A stretch of DNA of 62,000 nt from Neocallimastix lanati (nom. inval.) (lineage: Eukaryota; Neocallimastigomycota; Neocallimastigomycetes; Neocallimastigales; Neocallimastigaceae). The translations under genes were made by a program, and so were the position numbers. Shown here piece by piece: positions 53,893-62,000 of the stretch. The stretch covers positions 1,412,501-1,474,500 of the forward strand of contig JACVTC010000003.1 in assembly GCA_016946835.1 (NCBI GenBank), given 5' to 3'. The notes below the pieces were generated by a model. That model saw only the letters and a program-made list of their open reading frames with translations, ran no database searches and was not told where the DNA came from. The stretch's first letter is position 1. The number at the start of each line of letters is the position of its first letter.

Positions 53893-54202
53893 ACTTAATA
53901 AAGCAGCTTCACTTAAATATCAAAAAGAAATTAAAAATTCTCGTCTTTCTAATATTGAAGAAACTCCTGCTAATAAAAGGGTGGTTAATAAAAAGAAAGT
54001 TGATTATTTAGTAGGAGCATCTAAACGTAAAATTTATGATGTTAATAATGATGAAGGTAGTGCAGAGAAAAGGATTCATAAGTCGTTGAAGGAGAATCCT
54101 AAACCTATAATAACTCCTGCATTACGAAAACAGAAAGAACGAGAAGTAAAAGAAAATAATATAAGTAATAAAATTGTTAAAAAATTAAACCATCTATTCT
54201 AG
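53864..54202 (+). CDS. pol: Pol N-terminal segment of element 2 (ends at a frameshift)
   Basis: This 112-codon frame starts at the -1 frameshift site (SNGIRSSPILNKAASL) and codes a basic linker. It stops at 54202, but the neighbouring frame, open from 54184, continues KPSILAQPRIEKEKE, matching KPSILNQPNIKAVKQ of element 1. One A is missing from the run of six A before 54185. So the stop is a single-base deletion in a homopolymer (or a sequencing error), not a natural end. No known enzymatic domain lies in this part. Confidence 0.75.
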   Translation: MSNGIRSSPILNKAASLKYQKEIKNSRLSNIEETPANKRVVNKKKVDYLVGASKRKIYDVNNDEGSAEKRIHKSLKENPKPIITPALRKQKEREVKENNISNKIVKKLNHLF

Positions 54203-54327
54203 CTCAACCACGAATTGAAAAAGAAAAAGAGATTGAAAGACAAACTCGTGATAATGAAAGAGCTAGCAATAGTAATACTAATTATAGTAATAATCATAGT
54301 AATGATAATATTAATAATAATTCATTA

Positions 54328-57300
54328 GTGAATGATGAAGTTATTATAAATAATGTAAATAATGATAAAAGAAAGAATAAAAATTTAATGAAAGAAAATA
54401 ATGATAATAATAAAAGTATTGTGAAGGAGAATAATAAAGTAATTGATTTAACAAAGGTGTTAATTAGTAAAGATAAAGATACTCAAAAAGAAAATAAAAG
54501 TTCTAGAGTATCTAGGAAAATTAAGATGCAATCGGGGGAAGAAGAATATGATATTCTTAAAGATTTAAATTCTGCCCATTGCAATATTACTTTTGGACAG
54601 TTATTGGATGCTGCTCCAAAATTAAGATATAAGGTGTCACAGGGTATTAAATTGGATAGGGACCAATCTAATATCTCTGGGGTGTTGGATAATGTGTCAG
54701 CCACGACTGTGGTCGTTAATAACATAGACCACACTTATAAAAGTAAAGGTAACGAACCATGTGAAGAGGATATTGCCATGGTTGATGTTACAGTTGAAGG
54801 TGTTTCGGGGAAGGCTTTAATTGATTCATGTAGTAATTTAAGTATAATTACTCAACAATTTTTAGATAAGCTTCCGTCCGAATATGAACCTATTGATATT
54901 AGTCGTGGCAGAATTAGGTTGGCAACTAAGAATGATGATTACTCGGAAGGTTATATCATTCGGGTGCCAGTAAAGATTAATAATCTTGTATTAATGGTTA
55001 ATTGTAGAATAGTAGAAAAGGAGGATCCTTTTTACGATATTCTAATTAACTTAAAAACCCAAATTGATTATAATTTGTTTATCCACCCCATTTTATATAG
55101 TTTGTGTCAAATTACTCCTGAGGGAGTAATTGACGTTATTGCACCTATTAATAATGATTATGAAGATGAAGAAAAGTTGTTGTGTATGATTAAGGCTTTG
55201 GATGAGGATTCCAAAAAGAATGATTTAAAGAAAATTGAAGGATTATCCCCAAAGCAATATATTCATCATGAAATTTTCCTAAATACTTTAAACGAAAAAT
55301 ATAAAGATGAAATAATTAAAATTCTGGAGGAGAACTTAGAAATAGTTGCTACTTCTTCAGAAGAATTAACACCTTCTGATCTTCCTCCACATAAGATTAA
55401 TTTAATTCCTGGTGCGAAACCAGTTAAGCAAAGGTGCTATAGATTAGTTAAATTTAAGTCGGATATACTTAAGGAGGAATTAATTAAATTAATTAATAAG
55501 AAATTAATTGAACCTTCTTGTTCCGAATGGTCATCGCCAATAGTGTTAGTACCGAAGAAGAACGGTAAATGGCGATTATGTATTGATTATCGTAAGGTTA
55601 ATGATTTAACAGTTAAAGATTCTTATTCATTACCTTACATTGATGAGATATTTGATAGTTTAGATGGGGCACAGATTTTTACAACAATGGATCTTTACTC
55701 TGGTTATCATCAAATTTTGATGGATGAGGAAAGTGTAGAAATTACCACCTTCACCACAAAATTTGGTAACTACCAATTCAAGGTTATGCCTTTTGGTTTA
55801 ACCGGAGCCCCAGCTACATTTCAAAGGGAAATGAATAGGATTCTTTTCCCATTTATAGGAAAGTTTGTTTTTAACTTTATAGATGATATTTTAATATACT
55901 CTAAGAGTATAGAAGAACATATAAGCCACATTAGGCAAGTGTTGGAAGTATTTCGCCAACACAAATTAAAAATTAACATTGAAAAATGTGCCTTTATGCA
56001 GACTGAAGTAGAAGTCTTAGGTCATAAGGCATCAGTGAAAGGTTTAAGTCCCCAGGATAGCAAAATTAAGGCTATCAAGGAGTGGGTAGCACCTGTTGAT
56101 GTTCATGAATTACGATCTTTTCTTGGAGCAGTAGGATATTATAGAAACTTTATTGATAAATATGCCCAAATCTCTGCTCCTTTATGTAAATTATTAAGAA
56201 AGAATGTTAAATATAAATGGAATAATGAACATCAACAAAGCTTTGATCTGTTAAAAGAAAAGTTAATAAATGCTCCAATTTTAAAATATCCAAGTTTTAA
56301 TCAAAGGTTTATAATTAGAACGGATGCTTCCTATGAAGGTATTGGAGGAGTATTACTCCAAGAAGATTTAGAAACCAAAAAGGAACATCCAGTTCATTAT
56401 ATAAGTAGAAGTTTAAGTAAAGCCGAGAAAAATTATGGCATTACTGACTTGGAAGGAGCTGCATTAATTTATTGTATTACTAAGTTGAAATCTTATATAT
56501 TAGGAAATCCTAATAAAACAGTAGTAATAACAGATCATAAACCTTTAATCAGTTTCTTTAAAAATAAGGAACCTAATAATGCTAGGCAAGCAAGGTGGTG
56601 CTTAACTGTTAGTACCCTTGGTGTTGAAATTCAATATCAAATGGGTAAGAAAAATGTGTTAGCCGATGCATTATCTAGGATGAAGAAAAGAGATGATTCT
56701 GTGGTATTGGCAACTAAGTTAACTTCAAAGGAAGAAGAAGAGTTGCTTTCTAAAACTATTAAAGACTTTATAAATGAAAAATTTGTTACGATAGATGGTG
56801 AAGATTATTTTGTTGATGGTAATGACTATCGTAAATTAATTACGGATCAAACGGAAAGAGTAAAACTTATTTTAGAAGCCCATAAGATAGGTCATGAGGG
56901 ATATTATAAGACTTATCAAAGGCTTCGTAAAAGTTTTTATTGGAATAATATGGTGATGGATATTAAAAGAGTGGTGCAAAGTTGTGACAAGTGTCAGTTG
57001 AATAGGTCACAACCATATCCAGAACCTACAGAAAATATTCCAACTAAAGTAGAAGATCCTTTTATACATTTGGGTTTAGATATTATTGGACCTTTGATTA
57101 AAACTAAAAATAATAATCAATATATTATGGTTGTGGTGGATTACTTCACCAAATGGGTTGAAGCAGAACCCACGGAAAATATAACATCACAGGATGTGAT
57201 TAAGTTCTTAATTAATGTGTTTGCTCGTCATGGTGTTCCACAGGTAATAACAACTGACAATGGTGTTCAGTTCACCTCGGACATGACGAAAATATTTTTA

Positions 57301-57900
57301 GATCTCTATGATGTATATGTGAAGTTTATTTCCACATATCATCCTGAAAGTAATGGACTTACGGAAAACCGTAATAAAGAGATCGGCAAGTTATTGAGGT
57401 TGTTGGGTTCTAAGAATAAGGATTGGGATGAAGTTTTACCATCCGCCTTATGGGCTCTTAGAACTACCAAAAATAAGGTAACAAAACATTCAAGTTTTGA
57501 GTTAGTTTATGGTAGGGAGGATCAGCAGCCTTTTGATATTGCTGCTAGACCTACCAAGGATATTAATAAGTCATCGGATGAAGTGTTGTTAGAAAAATTT
57601 ATAAATCATTACCGATGGACTTTAGAAGCAGCCGAAAATGTTAAAAATGCAAGTAAGTATTGGGCTGCTAGAAGAGAGGAAAAGAATAGTTTGAATGAGG
57701 GAAAAAGAATTAGGGAAGGTGATTTAGTTCTAGTTAGAAATTTTTCAAGAACTAAACTAGAACCTTATTTTGTTGGTCCTCTTAAAGTTATAAAAAAACA
57801 ATTTAATACGGTTACCTTGGCTGATCCAAATTCTGGAATTCAAATGAATAGGAATGTTCATTTGAAGAATATAGTCAAGTATAACTCAGCTTCGATGTAG
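54328..57900 (+). CDS. pol: Pol of element 2: protease, reverse transcriptase, RNase H, integrase
   Basis: 1190 codons from the first ATG; the frame is open from 54184. A protease lies near 150-260, with GKALIDSCSNLSII (Asp166; Cys where Gly is usual). Reverse transcriptase at about 365-570 has WRLCIDYRKVND, TTMDLYSGYHQI (Asp455), MPFGLTGAPATFQREMN and FIDDILIYS (Asp519/520). RNase H at about 660-785 has RTDASYEGIGGVLLQ (Asp666), DLEGAAL, ITDHKPL (Asp736) and LADALSRM. Integrase follows: HHCC finger (His852, His856, Cys886, Cys889), then Asp917 (GLDIIGPL), Asp977 (TTDNGVQF) and Glu1013 (NGLTENRNKEIG), plus an SH3-like end (GDLVLVRNF, KLEPYFVGPLKVI). No chromodomain is seen. All catalytic residues are present; expression needs the -1 shift and repair of the upstream one-base lesion. 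Confidence 0.95.
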   Translation: MNDEVIINNVNNDKRKNKNLMKENNDNNKSIVKENNKVIDLTKVLISKDKDTQKENKSSRVSRKIKMQSGEEEYDILKDLNSAHCNITFGQLLDAAPKLRYKVSQGIKLDRDQSNISGVLDNVSATTVVVNNIDHTYKSKGNEPCEEDIAMVDVTVEGVSGKALIDSCSNLSIITQQFLDKLPSEYEPIDISRGRIRLATKNDDYSEGYIIRVPVKINNLVLMVNCRIVEKEDPFYDILINLKTQIDYNLFIHPILYSLCQITPEGVIDVIAPINNDYEDEEKLLCMIKALDEDSKKNDLKKIEGLSPKQYIHHEIFLNTLNEKYKDEIIKILEENLEIVATSSEELTPSDLPPHKINLIPGAKPVKQRCYRLVKFKSDILKEELIKLINKKLIEPSCSEWSSPIVLVPKKNGKWRLCIDYRKVNDLTVKDSYSLPYIDEIFDSLDGAQIFTTMDLYSGYHQILMDEESVEITTFTTKFGNYQFKVMPFGLTGAPATFQREMNRILFPFIGKFVFNFIDDILIYSKSIEEHISHIRQVLEVFRQHKLKINIEKCAFMQTEVEVLGHKASVKGLSPQDSKIKAIKEWVAPVDVHELRSFLGAVGYYRNFIDKYAQISAPLCKLLRKNVKYKWNNEHQQSFDLLKEKLINAPILKYPSFNQRFIIRTDASYEGIGGVLLQEDLETKKEHPVHYISRSLSKAEKNYGITDLEGAALIYCITKLKSYILGNPNKTVVITDHKPLISFFKNKEPNNARQARWCLTVSTLGVEIQYQMGKKNVLADALSRMKKRDDSVVLATKLTSKEEEELLSKTIKDFINEKFVTIDGEDYFVDGNDYRKLITDQTERVKLILEAHKIGHEGYYKTYQRLRKSFYWNNMVMDIKRVVQSCDKCQLNRSQPYPEPTENIPTKVEDPFIHLGLDIIGPLIKTKNNNQYIMVVVDYFTKWVEAEPTENITSQDVIKFLINVFARHGVPQVITTDNGVQFTSDMTKIFLDLYDVYVKFISTYHPESNGLTENRNKEIGKLLRLLGSKNKDWDEVLPSALWALRTTKNKVTKHSSFELVYGREDQQPFDIAARPTKDINKSSDEVLLEKFINHYRWTLEAAENVKNASKYWAARREEKNSLNEGKRIREGDLVLVRNFSRTKLEPYFVGPLKVIKKQFNTVTLADPNSGIQMNRNVHLKNIVKYNSASM

Positions 57901-57910
57901 CTTGAGTTTT

Positions 57911-57919
57911 AGAGGGGGC
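57911..57919 (+). other. Polypurine tract of element 2
   Basis: AGAGGGGGC, four bases from the 3' LTR, is a typical plus-strand primer of Ty3/Gypsy elements. Confidence 0.8.
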
Positions 57920-57923
57920 ATCA

Positions 57924-58907
57924 TGATAAAGAATGAATTAATAACCTTTATTTTATTATTAATAATTCTTTACTAAATTGTACTTTCCTATATTCTTCAT
58001 AACCTAAACCTCATTGTAAATTTAATTTATTTTGATATAAATTAATTTTAACTTGTAAATAATGTAAATAAATTTTAATTAATTACTTTATTGTTATATT
58101 ATTAAATATATGTATATATTAAAATACAATTGTAAATATTAAAATTATACTTTTAAGATACTAAATTATTAAAATTATTAATTAAATATTATTCTAAAAA
58201 TTATTATAAATTATTAATATTATAAAATTATTAAAATTATTAAATATTATTATAAAAATTTATTTATTATAACTATTAAATATTATTATAAAATTATTAA
58301 GATTATTAATTAAATTTATTATTAAAAATTATTATTAAAAATTATTACTTATTATAAAAATTATTATTTAAATATTATCAAATTTATTAATTAAATATTA
58401 TAAAAATTTTATTTTATTTTGAAAATAATTACAAGTATTATTTAAAATAATTAAAGATTATTAAATTTATTATATTAATCTTTAAAAACAATTTATTTAA
58501 CTTAAAAATATTAAAGAAAATAGTAAAAACTATTTTCTATATATTTATTTTATAATTATTTTTAATTAAATTATATTTGAATATTATATTATTATATTTA
58601 TAAAAATTAAAACAAAAATGAATTATTGATATAAAATTAATTCAATAATTCTATAAAATTACTTAAATTATAAACAATTAATTATACTTTAAATTTATAA
58701 AAAAATATAAATATTGTAACAATTTCTTAAAAAAAATTAAATATGTGTACTTTAAATAAAAAGTTTTATATTAATAAAAAAAAATAAATAAATAACTTTT
58801 AAAAAAAGAATTTTTTTTTTTTTTTTTTTATTTAAAATCAAAGCAGGGTAATACCCGTCCCCCCCTGCTTGATTTTAAATATCTAAGTGTCAACCCCGAG
58901 TCTACCA
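57924..58907 (+). repeat. 3' LTR of element 2
   Basis: 984 bases. Differs from the 5' copy by one base in a T run and at least one substitution. Confidence 0.93.
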
Positions 58908-58911
58908 ATAT

Positions 58912-59436
58912 TGATACGTTACTCATACAATAATAGAAAATAATTGTAAAAAAAAATTAGAAAATAACAATATTAATATGTGGATTAGTGATAAAGAATA
59001 TTAAATATTTTAATATAATTAAATAATATAATTAAATAATAATTAACTACCAATAGGAATTGAGAAAACTTAGTATAAAAAGATCAATTATTAAATAATT
59101 AGAAAGGGGAATTCTTAGAGAAAAAGAATTACTCAATAGTTAAAATAAGGGATTTATACTTTATAATTAAGATTAGAAAATAGAAAGAGAAATTTTATAA
59201 TAAATAATAAATATAGAAAATAGATTTTAGAGATAAATATATGAAATTATTAATTTGAAATATAAAAACAGAGAAAATAATAAAATACTAAAATATTAAA
59301 TAATATTATTATCTTTGTTTAAATTATTTTTTTTATTTGTGTGTTATTTAATTCATATTATTAGAATATATTATTTTATATTAATAAAACTTGTTTGTCC
59401 CGACCCTAAAGTGACTTTTTTATAAGTTGCGTATCA
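58912..59436 (+). repeat. 5' LTR of element 3 (borders inferred)
   Basis: About 525 bases. Borders rest on a 7-base terminal inverted repeat, TGATACG at the start and CGTATCA at the end, and on the primer-binding site right after it. No second LTR is in view, so this is less sure. The last part (CTTGTTTGTCCCGACCCTAA) is more GC-rich. Confidence 0.75.
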
Positions 59437-59440
59437 AAAT

Positions 59441-59462
59441 TGGTGGAGAATCCGGGCGGACA
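59441..59462 (+). other. Primer-binding site of element 3
   Basis: TGGTGGAGAATCCGGGCGG four bases after the LTR. Shares TGGTGGAGAATCC with element 1. Confidence 0.6.
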
Positions 59463-59758
59463 AGATAAAATAGTATGAAAATAATAATTAAGAATTAATA
59501 ACAGCTTGATAAATTTAGTTAAATGAGAATTTATTTTACATTTTTATTTTTTTAAAAAAAAAAAAAAAAAAATATATTATTTCTATCTAAATACTTTCCT
59601 TCATTTTTTTCATTTATTTTATTTTATCTTTTTATTTTTACCTCTTTTATAGTTTATTTTATTATCTTTCTTTTTTTACATTATTATCAATCTTATAAAT
59701 AATTTTTTTTAATCTTATAATTTTTTTTTATTACAAAAAAAAAAAAAAAAAAAATAAA
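59463..59758 (+). other. Short leader of element 3
   Basis: About 300 bases, T-rich then A-rich. A run of about 20 A and TAAA directly precede the gag ATG. It lacks the long leader islands of elements 1 and 2. Confidence 0.7.
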
Positions 59759-60898
59759 ATGTTAGACGCAGCCAAATTGCAGAGGGTACTTCCAATGCTT
59801 TCCAACTATGGAAAAGATGTTGATAGTTGGATAAGTGATCTTGCGAGAACTCTAGAACTCTATGATGTAATAGAGCCAAGAAGGGTCTTTGTTTGGGTAA
59901 AAGCTGCTACTGAAGAAGATCTACATGGAACCTTAAACACTTTGAAGATAAAAATTGGAAATGAAATAAGGTATCCATCATTTAAGCAAATTCAAACCGC
60001 AGTAGAAGAATACTTAAACATTACTGAAGCGGATAAATGTTCTATTCTAAAGAATCTAGAAATTGATAATCGAGAAACCATAAAGAAATTTAATTATAGA
60101 CATAAAAAGTTATATAAAAAATTGAGCTTAGAATATCAAAGGCTAATTACCATTAAAGATTATACGAATTCGATTAAATCAAGAGTGTTTCCTTGCTCTC
60201 AAGTAATGATTGCTAAATGTGAAATTATGAGCGAAGCCTACAAAGTTGCCGAAGTTGCGGAAGAAGCTGAGAAGGAAATTTTACCAAAGAAAAGGAATAA
60301 CTATAAAGGAAATAATATTATGACTATACAACATGAAGGAGGCTTGCTATCCCATCCATTTTACGAAGAATTTCTTTTTGGTCAATCATATCTCGATAAT
60401 GATATCAATAAAAGAACTCTTTCTTATCAGCAGAATCACGCTAATTCATACCACAACTATTTTGGACATACTAGAAGAAGTGACATGAATAGAAGTTATA
60501 CTAGTAATAATCAATTTAATGGAAATAAACATTATAATAATACCTATTCATTCTACAATAATCGCAAATACAACAGTATGAACAATGTGGGAAACAATAA
60601 TAATAGAATTCAAAATGAAAATCTCAACAATCTGAATCCAAGAATGGAAAATTCAACCAATAAAAATAATGGAGTAGTTAATAATAATGTTATTGCCACG
60701 ACATCTTTAATGGGAAATATTGGTAGCACAGAGTCAAGAAATTATAATAATACATTTTTTAAAAATAAATTATATACTTATAATACCTGTTATAGATGTA
60801 ACCAATCTGGACACAAAGTTTCGGATTGTCCATATACTTTCAAACAATTGGCTGAGATGGAAGAAAAGGGGTTATTACAAAAATCTTTAAACCACTAA
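59759..60898 (+). CDS. gag: Gag of element 3
   Basis: 379 residues. A helical capsid-like N-terminal half (VDSWISDLARTLELYDVIE, then VRAATEEDL-like AATEEDLHGTLNTLK, FKQIQTAVEEYLN and ITIKDYTNSIKS) is followed by a long Asn/Tyr-rich linker at about 210-335, then one CCHC knuckle CYRCNQSGHKVSDC (Cys344, Cys347, His352, Cys357) and a short tail. The stop TAA follows one codon behind a TTTAAAC slippery heptamer, slightly later than in elements 1 and 2. The frame is clean, with no damage. It would form virus-like particles and package element RNA, as inferred from family. Confidence 0.9.
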   Translation: MLDAAKLQRVLPMLSNYGKDVDSWISDLARTLELYDVIEPRRVFVWVKAATEEDLHGTLNTLKIKIGNEIRYPSFKQIQTAVEEYLNITEADKCSILKNLEIDNRETIKKFNYRHKKLYKKLSLEYQRLITIKDYTNSIKSRVFPCSQVMIAKCEIMSEAYKVAEVAEEAEKEILPKKRNNYKGNNIMTIQHEGGLLSHPFYEEFLFGQSYLDNDINKRTLSYQQNHANSYHNYFGHTRRSDMNRSYTSNNQFNGNKHYNNTYSFYNNRKYNSMNNVGNNNNRIQNENLNNLNPRMENSTNKNNGVVNNNVIATTSLMGNIGSTESRNYNNTFFKNKLYTYNTCYRCNQSGHKVSDCPYTFKQLAEMEEKGLLQKSLNH

Positions 60899-60921
60899 AT
60901 GGGAGAAGGATAACTTCCATT
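60886..60921 (+). promoter_or_regulatory. Programmed -1 frameshift site, element 3
   Basis: Heptamer T TTA AAC (60886-60892) in gag phase, then a hairpin AATGGGAG (60898-60905) / CTTCCATT (60914-60921), 8 bp with one G-T pair and an 8-base loop; the ATGGGAG core begins 6 bases after the heptamer. Gag stop TAA at 60896. The -1 frame is open from 60892 to the window end. Confidence 0.8.
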
Positions 60922-62000
60922 AAACAAACCAATCAAGGCCCTGTTACATTACCAAATTTGTATACAGTTGAAAATGTGAATAATAATAATTTGTATAACA
61001 ATAATAACAATAAAATTATGGTAACACAAAATGACTCACCAGAAGTTATTGCAGCGGCCGTCAGAAAATCCAAAACAAAAAATATTAAAGACACACCCTA
61101 CAATAAGAAGAAGTCACATGAATCATTAAAAAGCCAGCCAGTCGCATTTAGTACCACAGCAATGAACCATAATAATAAATTGGATGAACAACCTCAGAAC
61201 ATCCAGCCAGAAGAAATGAACATTATGGAAGAGAGTCCTCTTTCAAAGAATGCAAGTGATAATGTCGAAAAGGCTGAAGAAGACATGAGTCTTTCAGAAG
61301 AAAAGGAAATTCCTGTAAATACCAATGATAAGAAAATTAATGAAGAATCAAAGAAATATAAAAGTAACAATAGTAATATAGTTAAAATACCTGCTAATCC
61401 TACCACCGAAAAATTAGAGTTCTTGGATCCATCCTTTATTGCCGGGAAAAACATTAGAAATGTAAAAAAGGCTGGAAAAAGGAAGAAATTAGAAGAAATT
61501 AAAGAGAATATTAAAACTAATAATTCAATGACAAAAGAAGAAACATCTACTGATATTATAAATCCAAATACAAAAGAGCGTCATATCAAATTAATGGAAT
61601 ATCTAGATGATTACCTTCTTCAGGATCTCGTTAAAGAAATAGCCTCCACAGAAGTTGTTACTAAATTAGGGTACTTATTGGATCTCTTTCCGAAACTTAG
61701 AGCTCATTTCAATAAATCTTTAAAATTAACACCTAAAAGTTCCTTAAATAATGTATTGACGTTAGTGAATAAATTTAAAATAATAAAAATATTAGGAAAA
61801 ATAGAAGGTGTTAATTGTGAAATATTTTTAGATACTTGTGCTAGTGTGAATGCTATCACAAGATCAGCATTAAAAAAATTCCAAATTACCAAACAAGCCA
61901 TAGGAAAAATTGAGGAAACTATTTTCCAAGCTTACTCTAATTCCTCAATTGAATCTGAAATTTACGAGTTAGAAGTTACCATTGGAACTCGTACGTTTAA
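60892..62000 (+). CDS. pol: Pol of element 3, N-terminal part (incomplete)
   Basis: Read in the -1 frame from the slippery site, the frame is open for about 370 codons to the window edge with no stop. It has no ATG at its head, as expected of a frameshift product. A charged Asn/Lys-rich linker comes first, then LLDLFPKLRAHFNKSL, matching QLLSASPSIRKDLEQG and QLLDAAPKLRYKVSQG in the other two elements. The protease follows with GVNCEIFLDTCASVNAITRS: the Asp is followed by Thr-Cys rather than Thr-Gly. Reverse transcriptase, RNase H and integrase should lie beyond the window. Confidence 0.85.

Larger units (their letters stand above)
50391..58907 (+). mobile_element. Ty3/Gypsy-type element 2, nearly intact
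   Basis: An 8.5-kb element with LTRs (50391-51373, 57924-58907), primer-binding site, 1.5-kb leader, gag, -1 frameshift site, pol in the order protease, reverse transcriptase, RNase H, integrase, and a polypurine tract. That order places it in Metaviridae (Ty3/Gypsy). The LTRs differ by at least one T/C change (50947-type site: TTAATTTTT versus TTAATCTTT) and one base in a T run, so the insertion is young. Flanking four bases are ATAC and ATAT, a target duplication with one mismatch. A single-base frameshift lies in pol. Confidence 0.93.
58912..62000 (+). mobile_element. Ty3/Gypsy-type element 3, cut by the window end
   Basis: Has a 5' LTR, primer-binding site, leader, gag, -1 frameshift site and the start of pol through the protease Asp. 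Its Gag is only distantly similar to the other two, but the layout is the same. The 3' half lies beyond the window. Confidence 0.88.

Noticed and set aside
43505-62000. An endogenous virus rather than retrotransposons
   Set aside because: No envelope gene or other virus-specific frame is present; the content is gag, pol and LTRs only.

Overview
The window looks like a nuclear scaffold of a zoosporic fungus, most likely an anaerobic gut fungus (Neocallimastigomycota). The evidence is: extremely AT-rich intergenic DNA full of A/T homopolymers and ATT/AAAT microsatellites; short spliceosomal introns (GTAAGT/GTATGT...TAG) with long T tracts; a homoisocitrate dehydrogenase, which marks the fungal alpha-aminoadipate lysine pathway; and a centrin, which fits a flagellated cell. 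The lineage is inferred, not proven.

Layout. 1-10.1 kb: low-complexity DNA with decayed LINE fragments, a five-part DnaJ (DNAJB6-like) gene on the minus strand, and a decayed tRNA-Ser(UGA). 11.2-12.3 kb: an intronless L-threonine aldolase. 12.3-25 kb: a gene desert with a TTTATTA minisatellite, a possible MITE, a perfect 48-base palindrome and one unidentified coding relic. 25-37.1 kb: a compact block of multi-exon housekeeping genes: a FAXC/metaxin-like GST-fold membrane protein (-), centrin (-), peptidyl-tRNA hydrolase 2 (-), UBR7-like UBR-box/PHD E3 (+), SRR1 domain protein (-) and homoisocitrate dehydrogenase (+). I reconstructed the exons by following reading frame across GT/AG junctions; every gene closes in frame. 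37.4-38.7 kb: LINE 3' ends and a GC-richer island. 39.4-42.6 kb: a Sel1-repeat protein. 43.4 kb: a tRNA-Thr(CGU).

From 43.5 kb to the end lie three Ty3/Gypsy-type LTR retrotransposons in the same orientation. Element 1 (43505-49596) has two LTRs of the same 1048-base length with no difference seen by eye. It sits about 12-16 bases upstream of the mature 5' end of tRNA-Thr, the placement known for yeast Ty3, and it has lost reverse transcriptase and integrase by deletions that keep the frame open. Element 2 (50391-58907) has all enzymatic domains, with one single-base frameshift upstream of the protease. Element 3 (58912 to the window edge) is cut off after the start of its protease and lies only four bases from element 2.

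The most interesting signal is at the gag/pol junction. All three elements, though very different in Gag sequence, have a TTTAAAT or TTTAAAC heptamer in the -1 slippery phase, a 6-base spacer and then a short GC-rich hairpin. The gag stop follows at once or one codon later, and the -1 frame is open downstream. This is the architecture of programmed -1 ribosomal frameshifting.
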